From Eurosta solidaginis (taxonomy: Eukaryota; Arthropoda; Insecta; Diptera; Tephritidae): DNA of 64,000 nucleotides. Position numbers and translations under genes: made by a program. The notes beneath the pieces were generated by a model, which saw nothing but the letters and a program-made list of their open reading frames with translations, did no database searches and was not told the DNA's origin. Shown piece by piece: positions 11,082 through 21,973 of the stretch (positions are counted from its first letter, which is position 1; each line of letters starts with the position of its first letter). Where the stretch lies: assembly GCF_040869045.1 (NCBI RefSeq), contig NC_090319.1, positions 179,340,645-179,404,644 of the forward strand, given 5' to 3'.

Positions 11082-12915
11082 CGGCCCGATTCTGAGCGTT
11101 ACCGGTAAAATAGTACCCAGAACATTATGTAACCGAATATCGTTACCAGTTCTTTTATACGCGATTCTAGCCCAAGTGGTAACGCTTTCATTACCAAAAA
11201 ACTCACCAGTGTCTGTGGAGAAATTTGAAAGGTAGTTTTCTTCGCTTTCACGGCTGCCACTTTGGTCCATTTGGAACAAAAATAGTCCCATCCAACCCCA
11301 TTTGGTCCGCTGGTCCTTTTTCTTCAATTTTGGTCCTTTTTAGGCAATAGCCACGATTGGTACTTCTGTTTATTTTTCGCTCAGCTAAAAATTCACAATA
11401 TTGCCCAAAAATTCGCCACACTTTCGTTAGCCCCCATATAATTTTGAATTTATTTCAATGGAACTCTCACCATAAAAAATTGCTCAGTCAATAAAATGTA
11501 CCAGAACAATAACATTTCACCTAGGATATAATTTATGCCAGGCATTAAAAAGAAAAGGCAAACACATTGTTGTTAATTGTTGATGAAATAACCGACTAAT
11601 AAAAAAAAACTCTTGTTTTATAATAATATTAATAACGGCTAGATATTTCGATCGGTTATACAACACTATGTAAAATATATGAAAATAAAAATTGCTTCTC
11701 GCCTAAAATAGCTTATAGCGAGCACTCTGCCATGAGCCTAACACTTTCAAAACTTATACAAAGAAATTCTATGCATTACTTCTCGTTTGGCACTTTGATA
11801 TTTAAATCTTTCTCACCCAGATCAATGAGTTCAAGGAATTTCAGGATTATTGTGGTGTTAAACCACGCAAGCCAATTGAAAACTAAAGTATCTTGGCACA
11901 AGAAATATTTTAACTCGAAGACAGAAGGAAGCAAATGCAAAAGAGATTTAATTTCGGAAGAAATGTTTTGTATAAAATTATTCCCGTAGGTGCTAGCAGA
12001 ACCCCTGAGGCCTGGGATAAAAACTCACACTTACTGAATCTAGGCTCTGATATCAAATTTAAACGTTAAGGGGATAACTAAGCATCTATAAAAATATCAC
12101 TAACAAAATTACCTAGTTTCATTTATGATTTACTGAGTTTTCCACATACATATTTCGGCAACACCAGAACGAAAATGTTGAACCGTTTCTTACTAAACCT
12201 AACTGCACTATACATTTTACTTCATTGCAATCAACAACATAATGCTAGAACCAAGAGCTTTGTGACCAAAACTAGGTTCACAACGTTTGGTTTGTGGAAG
12301 ACATATACTTATCCTATGTCAAAATATAGTACCATTTTTGGTTGCATGCACATATATTTGTTTGTTCAGCTTGAATTAAAGGAAAGTCTTCACTAAGTTT
12401 AGTAAAATTTTATATGGAAACATCCTAGAATTTTGTATTTTATACTAATAAAATAAAACAAAAATTTGGTCGTTTTTCCGATGAATTTTGGTCCCAAATG
12501 AAAACATGGTGTAGCAACAGTGTTCGCTTTACCGAAAATGTCTCACTTGTATGTAGATACGAAGTTAACGAATAAACGGGACGGTGTGTATATGCATATT
12601 GTGCATGATAAGTTTCTACATAGGTATATTGTAATTTATTCTGTGAAAGTACATAATGTAAACAAATATGTATAGCAAGAGGCAACACTTTTTTACTATT
12701 ATCTTTACTTATTTGCGCTTACAATTCTTTATTTTTCAGTTTTACCTTGTTCTAAACAACAGCTGTTGTGTGATTATTTCGAAGTAACCACCTACTTTTG
12801 TGGGTAAAAAATTATCCGGCTACTTTCGCGGGTAGAATACCAAAAGGGTGTAAAAGTTGCCACACGATTTCGTTACCGTGGTGAAGAATGTTGTTACCGC
12901 ACTAGAATCGGGGCG
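11082..12915. mobile_element. 1.83-kb TIR element, class undetermined
   Basis: The left end reads CGGCCCGATTCTGAGCG. The right end, reverse complemented, reads CGCCCCGATTCTAGTGCG. They are flanked by TTA on both sides (11079-11081 and 12916-12918). Subterminal sequence on both sides is rich in GTTACCG/CGGTAAC words. The interior has no recognisable transposase; small frames such as 11732-11989 have no motif. A 3-bp TTA duplication would suit PIF/Harbinger-like elements, but a three-base match is weak, so I leave the class open. Confidence 0.5.
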
Positions 12916-12957
12916 TTAGTGCGAACGCAACTAGGGCAATTCTTAGTAGTCCATAAC

Positions 12958-13954
12958 CAGTGTTGCCAGGTTAGCCTTTTCGAGGCTAGATTTAGCCTTT
13001 TTTTTTTGCCTTTAGCCTCGAAATTTTGTGTTTAGCTTCGTGACGTTTTTCTAGCCTTTTTTACTCCGAATGTATTTTTAAAAATTTCTAAAATAAAATA
13101 ATTTCAATAGTTCCTGTGAACACCTAATACCTAATAATATGAGTTCTCTACAAAAGATTAATACTTTTTCTGCTGAAAATTCGTTGAAAATTTCAAAGCC
13201 AGATGTATTTTCTTACTTTGAAAAAGGGAAGTATAGTTATTCTTCAAGTCAAATAGCATTAATAGAGCTGCAGTGGCGAAAACTTATAACTATACAATGG
13301 AAAAAATGTACACTCCACCATGGAATTTTGGTCGGAAGTCCGAGAACATAAAAATGCATTAAACGAACCTCCTTTTTTAGAACTTGTCGAATTCATATTT
13401 AGTTTTTTAGTATTACCACTCAGTAACGCGGAGGTTGAAAGAGTTTTTAGTGGCATGAAAATTCTGAAAACTAAATTAAGGAACAAACTAAGAATTAAAA
13501 TGCTTAATGCGCTGCTTAATATTAGATGCTCGTTAAAACGCTTATCTAAATGTTGTAATGACTTTGAATTTACCGACGATCCCATATCTATGGTAAATAG
13601 CCAAACTTTATACCCAGACTTAAGCTCTTCTGATTCTTCAGACGGGGAATATTTTATATAAATAATTAGTTTGTAATATTTTTTTATGTATATACACATA
13701 TACAATCATTTAAAGTAATTCCATGTGCTAGTTAAAGAAAATGTCCCTGATATGTTTTGAAACAGGAAGTTATGCTTAAGTTATGTTTATAAGTTTTTAT
13801 TTACAAATGTGTAAACTAAAATATAAAAAAATTTAATGAATTAACCAAAAAATGTCTGGCCTTTTTTTAGCTTCTTTTTTTCTAAATTTAGCCCTTTCTA
13901 ACCTTTTTTTTTTTGCCAATCTAGCTTCATTTTTTGCATCACCTGGCAACACTG
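12958..13954 (+). mobile_element. hAT element, 997 bp, internally deleted
   Basis: Terminal inverted repeats are CAGTGTTGCCAGGT at 12958 and ACCTGGCAACACTG ending at 13954, perfect over 14 bp. A perfect 8-bp target duplication TCCATAAC flanks it (12950-12957 and 13955-13962). Subterminal TAGCCTTTT-type words recur at both ends. The only coding sequence left is a hAT transposase C-terminus (13320-13661). Intact termini and duplication show a proper transposition event by a source-supplied transposase. Confidence 0.92.
13320..13661 (+). pseudogene. hAT transposase C-terminal dimerisation domain remnant
   Basis: A 113-residue frame carries the hAT C-terminal dimerisation motif: LPLSNAEVERVFSGMK at about residues 38-53, then KTKLRNKL and LNALLNIR. 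This is the last part of a hAT transposase of several hundred residues; the BED finger, the RNase-H-fold catalytic core and most of the insertion domain are gone. A short frame upstream (13139-13351) encodes a piece that may be a further remnant. It sits inside the 997-bp element in plus orientation and ends with an acidic serine-rich tail. It cannot catalyse transposition, but could in principle still dimerise. Confidence 0.85.
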
Positions 13955-14243
13955 TCCATAACTATGAAAGTAATAAACATATTTTAAAAAATTGTTCAGT
14001 GGAGATAACTTAATATATTCACTGGTCAAACTTTTTATATTTTTGTGTTTTGAGTAAAGGTAACTGTTTACAAATGAAAAACGCAGTGCATGTTTTTGCA
14101 AGTGATTCCTAATAAAATTAAATTTTCAGCGGTCCTGATCTTTTGACTCCACCAACATCCACCTCAACAAGCAACATATATATAACGTACATACATTTAT
14201 TTTTAAAAATAAGAAAGAAAATTCTGCACATACTTCCACTTTT

Positions 14244-16060
14244 GTGAGAAAATTAAAATTTAATATGAGCGACTCTAAAATATCGCATAAAATTTTGTTT
14301 GATATATGGTTATCTAACCTTAAACAAGATAAATGCGAAAAAATATGCAACTTTATAAATATGAATTTTAGTAGCGGATCAACAACAACTATAGATTTTG
14401 ATAGACTTAAACTTTTTTCCTCCCGTTTATGTCCAAAATTTGAAGGGAAATGGGCAAAAGCGTACAGAGTAAAACCTCGATTCTTGCATGATAATTATAA
14501 ATGGCTTTCAGTTACCATCGACTTTTCTTCATTTACAAATATTGCTGTGAAGGAAAGCCAGCCCAGAGGTCGACCTGCAATAAGCTTCGATGATTGCAGT
14601 CAAAGAAGTAAAGAAAGAAAAGTTAAGAAACTTACAGAAAACATTGACAGAAGTCAATTACTTTTAGCAGATGAAATGCAAATGCGCTCGTCCGGGAAGA
14701 GAAGCTCAGCAGGGATAGTAAAAGAGCTTGCTTTCGCATCTCCAGAAAGGGGAAATGGTATTAAAAAGTTAAGAACAGCGAGCAATAAGATTGAGACTCT
14801 TTCGCCTGATGAGGCGTTAGCGAGCATTTTGGATTTAGATTTATCCATAAACAAATATCGGTTGCTTAATCAATATACCAAGCATATATGCCCTAATTTA
14901 TTTCACTAATTTGAGCGTCTTTGGGCTGCAAAACAGTTGTGCTACCCTGAAGACATAACAGTGACGGAATCGTTCGCAGAAATAAATTTACAGTCGTTGA
15001 TAGATCACACGATAATAAGATTGTGTGCTTCATTAAATGATGTTTTAGAAGCGAACGTAGACTCATGTACTGGCAATGAATTGCAAATTTTATTTAAATG
15101 GGGATGCGATGGAGGAAATCAGAGCCTTTATAAGCAAAATTGGTCAGACGAGCGTAATAGTGATGAAAACTTATTTAGCATATCCCTTGTTCCGATTCAA
15201 ATGTATGTGAATAATTTTAAAGGAGAGAAGTTGATACTGTACCAAAATCCTTCTCCGAACTCATCTCTACATTGTCGTCCTACTAAAATAATGTTTGCTA
15301 AGGAAACCACTGACTTAACGGAGGTAAAATATATCAAGGAGCAAATAGCAGAACTTCGCCCAACAAAAGTGAACATGCTGGTTGATGACGTCCAACGCCA
15401 TAGTATATATGTTCACCCAAAAGTAATTTTATGCATGATTGATGGAAAGGTATGCACAGCCCTTTCCAATTATAATTTGTCCCAAGTATGTTATTTGTGT
15501 GGGGCAAAACCAACGGAAATGAACAATACTTCAATTTTATGCAAAAAAAAAAAAACATTGATCCTCCACTTTTAAAATTTGGCTTGTCACCGTTACACTC
15601 GTGGATAAGATTTAAAGAATGTTTGTTGCATATACATAGCTTATAGGTTGGAAATTAAATCATGGCAAGTTCGGGGATCAGAAAATAAATGCAAGGTACA
15701 GCGGAGAAAAACTATTATTCAGGAGAAATTTAGATCGGAAATGGGGTTATTAGTAGATATGCCAAAGCAATCATGTGGAAATACAAATGACGGCAATACC
15801 GCTAGACGTTTTGGAGCTGTTGCAACGATTTCATGTGATACTAGAATGCTTAACGTCGTGATATTCCATTGATGCAGAGGCGTTTGATCTTTATGCGTCT
15901 GAAACCTATAAAACTTTATCCATACATAAAGTACTCTGTCATGGCAAGATTGTAATTGATCACTGCATACTTCCTATTGGCCAATTATCTGAAGAAGCCC
16001 AAAAATCGAAAAATAAGTACAAACAGGGGCAGCATCTTCCCCACTTCTCACTCCAACGTT
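14244..16060 (+). pseudogene. Transib (RAG1-related) transposase relic
   Basis: Three successive frames follow the Transib transposase. 14244-14906 gives the N-terminal part (GRPAISFDDCSQRSKERK near residue 110) and ends at a TAA; the same frame continues from 14910 to 15540 (CYPEDITVTE, then LFKWGCDGGNQSLYKQ, CRPTKIMFAKET, MIDGKVCTAL and CYLCGAKP). A shift near 15640 leads to LEIKSWQVRG and GNTNDGNTARRF. A further shift gives IHKVLCHG and LPIGQLSEEAQ. Candidate catalytic acids are D at about 15108 (WGCDG), D at about 15440 (MIDGK) and E at about 15991 (LSEEAQ), the pattern shared with the RAG1 core. One stop and at least two frameshifts make it dead. I did not find convincing CACwRTG-type termini. 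Confidence 0.8.
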
Positions 16061-16130
16061 TGCTAAATATTCAACAATTGAGAGTCCCCCGCCAATTTCG
16101 AGTGATATTTCGCGCCTACAGGCAAAAATG

Positions 16131-16814
16131 ATTCTATGGAAAGAGAGCATCGTGGAACATCTAAAAGAGTCATAGGAGCGGGTTTTGCATAGAATTGGTG
16201 AGTTGGTAACGGAGATAGCAAATTTAAAAATCAATTATAGTAAAATGGTGACAAGAGTTGAGTTGGCTTAAAGTGAATGTAGGCAGCTTCGATCAGATGT
16301 CCTTTCTTTAAAAAGCCAGCTCAGTGAATGCCAAAATAATGCTGTGCTGTCTGATTTATTGTTAAGTGGGGTTCCCCAAACGCCAAATGAGGATTCGTCT
16401 GGAGTATTTCAGAGCATATGTCGCACGGTTCAAATAAGCGCGCCAACAATACGTGCTGTTTTTCGAATTCAAAAGAGCAAAAATGGCAAATCACCCATAA
16501 TAATAAAGCTCAATTCGCCTACAGAACGCTCTTTGCTTTTAAGAGCAATTGCGAATTTTTGTAAAACAAGCAAAAGGCCAATGACACTCAGTGATATTGG
16601 GCATAGTGGAAATGGCAAAATATTTGTCCATGAGTGCCTAACGAAGAACAATCGCGAGATATTACAGTATGCACTGCAACTGAAAAAACAGAAGCGACTC
16701 ACTGCTGTTTTCTCAATTCGTGGATGTATGTATGTGCGCGCTAGTCAACAAAGCGAAGCGCAGAAAATTAATGACAGAGAAAGCGCTGATAAAATTGCAG
16801 CAGTCAGCACATGA
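16131..16814 (+). pseudogene. LINE ORF1 (coiled coil plus RNA-binding domain)
   Basis: The first part (about 16161-16340) reads as a heptad-like coiled coil (ERVLHRIGELVTEIANLK, then LRSDVLSLKSQLSECQNN) with stops at 16149-16159 and 16270. The open frame 16344-16814 follows with LLLSGVPQ, a central IFRIQKSKNGKSPIIIKL-type strand, LTLSDIGH-like and NNREILQYA-like motifs, and a VFSIRGCMYV strand. This is the layout of LINE ORF1 proteins, which trimerise through the coiled coil and bind RNA. It stands directly upstream of ORF2, as expected. Confidence 0.7.
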
Positions 16815-17002
16815 AGAAAAGTACTCAACTATAAACATGATTTACTCATTATTTATTTTTTGTTTATTCTCAATTTTTATTACTTCTTTTTTTATAGTAT
16901 CAATTTCCCTAACTTTATTTACTCTTTATGTTCTCAATATTTCTAATTGATTTCTACAGCTTACTTAAAATCATCCAGCTTGTTTGTTTTGATTATGGAT
17001 AA

Positions 17003-18122
17003 ATGGCCAATGATTGTGCTGACAGTGGGCATGTAAGGTTCATACTGAGTCAAATTTCAAAAGAACATGCATTTAATTTATCTCACCTAAATACTCGTAG
17101 TCTTAAGGTTGAAAAATTGGATTATCTTTCTTATGTATTTGCTGAGCAAAATATTGATTTAATATGCATCATTGAGACTTGGTTTAGATCCAGCGTTGAT
17201 GATCGGTCATACGCAATTAAAGCTGGAGACATTGGTGCTTTATCGGTAATCGTATCGGTAACCTTATAACAGCTGATTCGAACAACCTTATGAGAATCAA
17301 TGCAAACGATTATTGGTGCAGCTAAGGTCGTAACCGTATCGTAGCCAACCAATTGGGTTTTAGTTTACCGTCGTAACGATAAACAGCTGATTATGTTAGG
17401 GATACGGATACAGCGATACGACATACGGCACCAATGACTCCGGCTTAATGACTATGTATTACTGCGAAATGACAGAAAAGGCAATATTCGTGGTGGTAGA
17501 GTTGCAATTTATTGCAGAGAGGTTTTAAAACCAAAGACAGTTTATTGTTCAGATGATGCAAGCGTGGTTGAATATATTTTCATTCAAATAGATGAGTCAC
17601 GGGCAAACCGCTTCGTGGCGTGTGTTTATACCCCGGGTAGGACTAACAATTTGGCAGATTTATTTAAGAAAATTTCTTAATTTACAGTTAAATACCAACG
17701 TGTCATCTGCGGAGATCTTAATGTTGATCTTCTTATTAACGATTCCCGTAGTAGAAGCATTCTTGGTAATTTTCAGGTTTATTTATGTCTTGAACATTGT
17801 TAACCAGTTCGCGACACGCTTTGCGCCAAATAGTAAACCTAGCTTGCTAGATCTAATATGCGTTAACAATACTAAGTTTGTAACCATGTTGACCAAATTC
17901 CTGTGGAACCCTCCATCCATCTCTGACCAGTAAATGATTTTCCTATCCTATGGTTTAAAATTTATTGCAATAGAGCACGACATAGAATTTACGTACAGAG
18001 ATTTCAATGGCATAGTGATAGAAGCATTAAATGAAGAGGCTTCTCGTTTGGACTGGAATGGATGCTTTTACTTTTCTCAGTTAGATGAAAAATTTAAATA
18101 TTTTAATAATCTTGTCCACTAA
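17003..18122 (+). pseudogene. LINE ORF2 apurinic-like endonuclease domain, broken
   Basis: The frame starts with LSHLNTRSLKVEKLDYL and the endonuclease motif DLICIIETW (about 17155-17181, with the metal-binding Glu). It is cut by the MITE at 17231-17449 and resumes with VLLRNDRKGNIRGGRVAIY at 17456-17512. Frames at 17592-17933 and around 17700 (ICGDLNVD, in another frame) and 17934-18122 continue the domain with frameshifts. LINE ORF2 endonucleases nick target DNA to prime reverse transcription. No frame here spans the whole domain. Confidence 0.75.
17231..17449. mobile_element. 219-bp MITE inside the LINE endonuclease
   Basis: The insert begins ATTGGTGCTTTATCGG and ends with GGCACCAATGACTCC and a few further bases. 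The two ends are inverted repeats (ATTGGTGC against GCACCAAT, extending with mismatches through CGTATCG words and CAGCTGATT/AATCAGCTG). GAC flanks it on both sides (17228-17230 and 17450-17452). Removing 222 bp (insert plus one GAC) restores the LINE frame exactly: KAGD is followed by YVLLRND. No coding capacity. Confidence 0.8.
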
Positions 18123-18280
18123 CTTTTCAATAGGTGTGTACCTCATAAAACCATTAGAGTTCGAAGCAGTAAGAAACCATGGTTTACAAGAGAAATTTTA
18201 AATCTAATAAAAGACGGGGTAGAGCATACAGGGAATGAAAGATATATCAGAGTAAAAACCACTGCAAAGCTTAACGCCTT

Positions 18281-19189
18281 TTGCGTAACCGAGCTACCCT
18301 GTGTATTCGGAATGCCAAGATAGCATACTTAAACACAAAATTTAATAATAATTTGCCCCCTAAAACGCTTTGGAAAAATCTTCGCTCATTGGGAATATCT
18401 AGTAACGATAAAATTCAATGTAATTTTGATCCAAATGAAATGAACCAACAATCTTTGGGCAGTAGCTCTGATGGTTATACTAATGATAGTATCGATAATA
18501 TGTCTTTCAGTGTAGACAGTAGAACAAATATCAATGGCTTCGATTTCTCAGCGGTTACAGAGGCTGAAGTGTTAAACGCTGTATTTTCTATTAAGTCGAA
18601 TGCTGTAGGAATCGATGGGATTAACATACGATTTATCAGACTAATCCTTTCTTTTGTTATCTCTCCGCTTACTCACATTTTCAATTTTTCTGTAACTAGC
18701 AGTAGTTTTCCTAGTCAATGGAAAATAGCCAATGTTGTCCCGGTCCCCAAAACTAAGTCTTCGAGTTCCTGCAATGAGTTTAGACCGATAAGTCTGTTGC
18801 CTTCTTTATCGAAAGTATATGAAAAGTTATTGGCAATGCAAATAACTGATCATTTAACTACGAATAATTTGCTATCGGAGGTCCAGTCGGGTTTCAGAAG
18901 ATGGCACAGCTTTGCGTCATCTGTGTTAAAGATTCTTGAAGATATACGTCCAGCCTATGACAAGGATGAACTCACTGTGTTAGTACTACTGGATTTCTCC
19001 AAAGCTTTTGGTACGGTTGATCTCAAAATACTTCTTTTCAAGCTACAAGCCAGCTATAATGTCAGCCCTTTTGCAATCAAGTTAATGCGAAGTTATCTCT
19101 GTGAGCGATTGCAACAGGTTCAATGTGTAGCTAAGCGTGGGGCAGTTGAGGGCGAGCAGTTTAATATGAGTTATAAGGGAGTAATTTGA
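18281..19189 (+). pseudogene. LINE reverse transcriptase, fingers and first palm motif
   Basis: A 302-residue frame covers the linker and RT motifs 0-A: AVFSIKSNAVGIDGINIRF, QWKIANVVPVPKT, FRPISLLPSLSKVYEKLL, SEVQSGFR and VLVLLDFSKAFGTVDLKIL, which has the first catalytic Asp. Conserved FDTVDH reads FGTVDL here, a substitution next to the active site. The frame ends in the SINE-like insertion, so the YxDD motif lies 0.8 kb downstream. As in related LINEs, this polymerase would reverse-transcribe its own RNA at a nicked target. Confidence 0.85.
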
Positions 19190-19194
19190 TGCGC

Positions 19195-19280
19195 TTGTAG
19201 GCGTATGAGTCGTGGCACAGTGGATGACGTACCCGACTCACACGTTTGGGGTTGCGTGTTCAAAGCCCACTGCAAGCAAG
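19195..19280 (+). ncRNA. tRNA-derived SINE head with A- and B-box
   Basis: TGGCACAGTGG at 19213-19223 fits the RNA polymerase III A box, and GTGTTCAAAGCCC near 19255-19267 fits the B box, about 40 bp apart as in tRNA genes. The ends do not pair into a good acceptor stem, so this is a tRNA-derived promoter head and not a working tRNA gene. Confidence 0.6.
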
Positions 19281-19481
19281 CATTTTTTTAATTTATTATC
19301 TTTTTTATTTTATAACTTACTATTTTAATGGACTGTATGTTATTTTACTTTGTTTATGGTGTATTTAAAATACGGGACGATGCAAAGCATCGGTACACCT
19401 TATTTATGATATCTTTATTTTAATGTATTTGTTTGTTATTTTTAAATTTATTTAGAGAGAGGTCACTATGTACCTGTTACA

Positions 19482-19735
19482 CCTTGTATTTATTCATTGG
19501 GGGCGAGCACTGGGGGCTCCAAGGTATTGGCTGCGGGATGAGCCACCTTGTTTTGCTTTGAAAAACCCCTTGTATTTATTCATTGGGGGCGAGCACTGGG
19601 GGCTCTGAGGTTTCGCTCTAATGAGCCACCTCATCTTCTATTTGAAGAACCCTTAAAAAATGTGATATGGAGGCGAGCACTGGGCTCTGAGGTATTGGCA
19701 CCCCATCTTCTACTCGAAGAACCTCAATTTTAAAT
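19482..19735 (+). repeat. three ~86-bp tandem repeats
   Basis: Units begin near 19482, 19568 and 19652. They share GGCGAGCACTGGG(GG)CTC, a GAGCCACCT phrase, and an end such as TTTGAAGAACCC. The first two units are closer to each other than to the third. Confidence 0.8.
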
Positions 19736-19850
19736 TAAAAACTAAAACTATATCTTTAGAATATTTCACTAACAAGTTGAGAATTACAAGCACACTCAAT
19801 GGCTAATGAAACAAACGAAAGAAAAAGTCATAGTTTAAGTCGCTTAAACA

Positions 19851-20828
19851 ATGTGATAACCAAGTCTCTAGCCTAAAACCAATCACATCTGGTGTTCCAC
19901 AGCGTTCGATCCTAGGCCCAATATTGTTTACACTTTTCATCAATGACATAGTTACTTGTTGCCGCAATGCCTCCATACATTTATATGCAGACGATACACA
20001 ATTATACATGTCTCGACCTATCGGTCTTTCCGAAGACTTATTTGCTAGACTGAATGAAGATTTAACACGTAAAGCAAACTGGGCTAACCTAAATAAACTA
20101 TCTCTCAATGCAGCTAAATCTAAAGCGATTGCGTTAGCAAATACATCAAATGACGTAAACAACCTTCCTGATATTATTCTCAATGGAGATAAAATAATTT
20201 CTCATGATGTGGTAACTAATTTAGGTTATAAAATGAACTCTAAACTGACTTGTGTTGACCATATAAACCTTGCGGTGAGCAAGATATATAATACCTTGCG
20301 TAATTTATACAGAACTGCCTATTTGTTACCACGAGACGCTAAGTCAAAGCTCTAATAATACCTCAAGTCTCCTTTGGTGAACTAATATACGGTAACCTGC
20401 ACTCAATGTCACTCAACAAATTGCAACTGGCCTTTAACAGTGTTGCCCGGTTTGTTTTTTCTAAAAAGAAATTTGATCACATATCTTCGTATGCAATGCA
20501 GATTCTCGGATGCGATATTTATAATTTCCTAAAAATGCGAAATCTCTGTTTTTTGCATAAGCTAATACAGTCACAAAAATCGCCGTACTTATTTAAAAAA
20601 CTAAGTTTCTGCCAATCTACACGAACTTTGAATCTATTAGTCCCGAATTTTAAGTACCCAACGTCATCCAGAATGTTCTTTGTCAGTACAATCCGTCTAT
20701 GGAACTCACTTCCAAACCCGACTAAAGCTTTAGGAAAGCAGGATGTTTTAAGCAGGCATTATTATCTTTTCTCAACCCTTAAATTACCATTTAATTATAT
20801 ATTTTTATTCTTGTCACAAAAATTTTGA
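19851..20828 (+). pseudogene. LINE reverse transcriptase, catalytic YADD motif to C-terminus
   Basis: The frames resume the RT with SGVPQRSILGPILFTLFIND and the catalytic YADDTQLY at 19984-20007, then the thumb motifs LSLNAAKSKAIAL and VVTNLGYKMNSKLTCVDH. After a stop near 20353 the frame 20406-20828 gives the C-terminal domain (LQLAFNSVARFVF, then IRLWNSLP). SGVPQGSILGP has Gly to Arg in this copy. The chain would continue from 18281-19189 if the insert were absent. Confidence 0.85.
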
Positions 20829-21010
20829 GCTAAGAATGTTTGATTGTTAAATAATAAGTTTATTATCTTTCTAACTCTTGTATTTACATTATACTATATT
20901 AGATTATATTATATTACAATTTTTATTGTTGATATTGTAATGCGATCGATGTACTATCTTTATGTCTTACTTGTACAAAAAACTCAAATAAATGAAACTC
21001 AAATCAATGA

Positions 21011-21408
21011 AATGGAACGAAATAAACGCTACAGATTTACTAAAAAGACTTCTAATTTCGTCTGATCCATACATTTCTAACTTAAGGTAATCTCCCAAGA
21101 CGAAGCATGGAGCCATTACTTCAGATATATTAAAATTGCTTAAAAACCCGTTATTAAATATTGAATTTGATGAGAACTAAACTGCTTCGCAAAATAAAAA
21201 ACTAATTTCTTAATTTATTTTGGTTTTTCATTGTATGCACCGATCTATATACATTATTGAGGTATGCAAATATTTCCAATGTGTCGTTCCTATGGGAAGT
21301 GGGCGTGGCAGTGGGCGGATTTATAAAATTTTTTCCCTGAACCTACTTTTCACCACGAAAATTCATAATTTTATATCCGTTAATTTTCAAGTTATAATTT
21401 TTGCCATC
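21011..21408. other. unassigned stretch between LINE and BEL fragment
   Basis: AT-rich sequence without a supported gene. Near 21297-21320 the phrase GTGGGCGTGGCAGTGGGCGG recalls the GGGCGTGGC words of E1, which suggests a short degenerate repeat fragment. Confidence 0.35.
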
Positions 21409-21843
21409 CTAATTTCGAATTTCGTACACTGTGCGGCGGCTAGTAAATCGGACAAAGGCTGCGTTGAAGGCGTTCATGGTAAGATCAGAGCACCCTTCTA
21501 AATGAATAGCCTTTGTTGAAAAACAAACGAACACACAAATATAAGGTTCCACATACAAAGCTCGGCGAAGGGGGGAAGTTTTTACCAAAAATAGTATAGC
21601 AAAGTTGACTCCGGTTGTAAGGAAAGGTAGGGAATAGGTTGACCTCTCGGGTGGCAAAGCTGCGATTATCTCCGTTTTCATCTGCTGTGGATTGTGCATG
21701 TTTTGCAGTGGAAACTGAGCTTTTTTACCTTTTTCTTCAAACGTAGAATGTAATACTGTTGCTGTACCATTCGGATCATAAGCTGTTGCTCGGCGTGCAG
21801 CAGGTTCCAATGGAGTAAGTCCAACAGGAGAGAACAAAAACAA
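21409..21843 (-). pseudogene. BEL/Pao integrase N-terminal part
   Basis: Minus-strand frame with IIAALPPERSTYS (the LPPERV/T linker after the zinc-binding region), a TTGVNFA-like stretch where BEL elements have TGVDFAGP, and CVFVCFSTKAIHLEGCSDLT, the conserved strand after the first catalytic Asp. In this copy the Asp of GVDFAG reads Asn (GVNFA), so the active site is lost. It is the last readable part of the BEL pol that runs from 24893 downwards; the rest of the integrase and the 3' LTR are not present. Confidence 0.8.
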
Positions 21844-21973
21844 GAGTTTCCGGGTGCGATAATTGGGTGCCGTTCGTTGAAGCTATATGGGGCATAGGCT
21901 AATCTTCCGTAACTCGCATGATTCCTGAGTCATCTAACATTGGGTTTAATGTCAGAAGGGAGTTATTTTTATG

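Larger units (their letters stand above)
19190..19850 (+). mobile_element. tRNA-headed SINE-like insertion with tandem tail
   Basis: This block separates RT motif A/B from motif C of the same LINE and has no coding potential. Its left part is tRNA-like (19195-19280), followed by a T-rich stretch (19284-19320), about 150 bp of AT-rich sequence and three ~86-bp repeats. The arrangement is that of a tRNA-derived SINE, but the target duplication is not clear and the tail repeats are unusual. It could be two nested inserts. Confidence 0.55.
16131..21010 (+). mobile_element. LINE with ORF1 and ORF2, interrupted by two insertions
   Basis: A near-complete but decayed non-LTR retrotransposon: ORF1 (16131-16814), endonuclease (17003-18122), RT fingers/palm (18281-19189), RT palm/thumb (19851-20355) and C-terminus (20406-20828), then a short AT-rich 3' UTR ending near 21010. 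A 219-bp MITE sits in the endonuclease and a 0.65-kb SINE-like insert in the RT. The RT resembles the CR1/Jockey-group LINEs that lack RNase H. The true 5' end is not seen. Confidence 0.8.

Noticed and set aside
19195..19280. A functional tRNA gene
   Set aside because: A and B boxes are present but the ends do not form an acceptor stem and no convincing anticodon arm is seen; it fits a SINE head better.
21220..21501. 93-residue plus-strand frame with a hydrophobic stretch
   Set aside because: It lies in AT-rich DNA, overlaps the BEL integrase on the other strand and has no recognisable motif.
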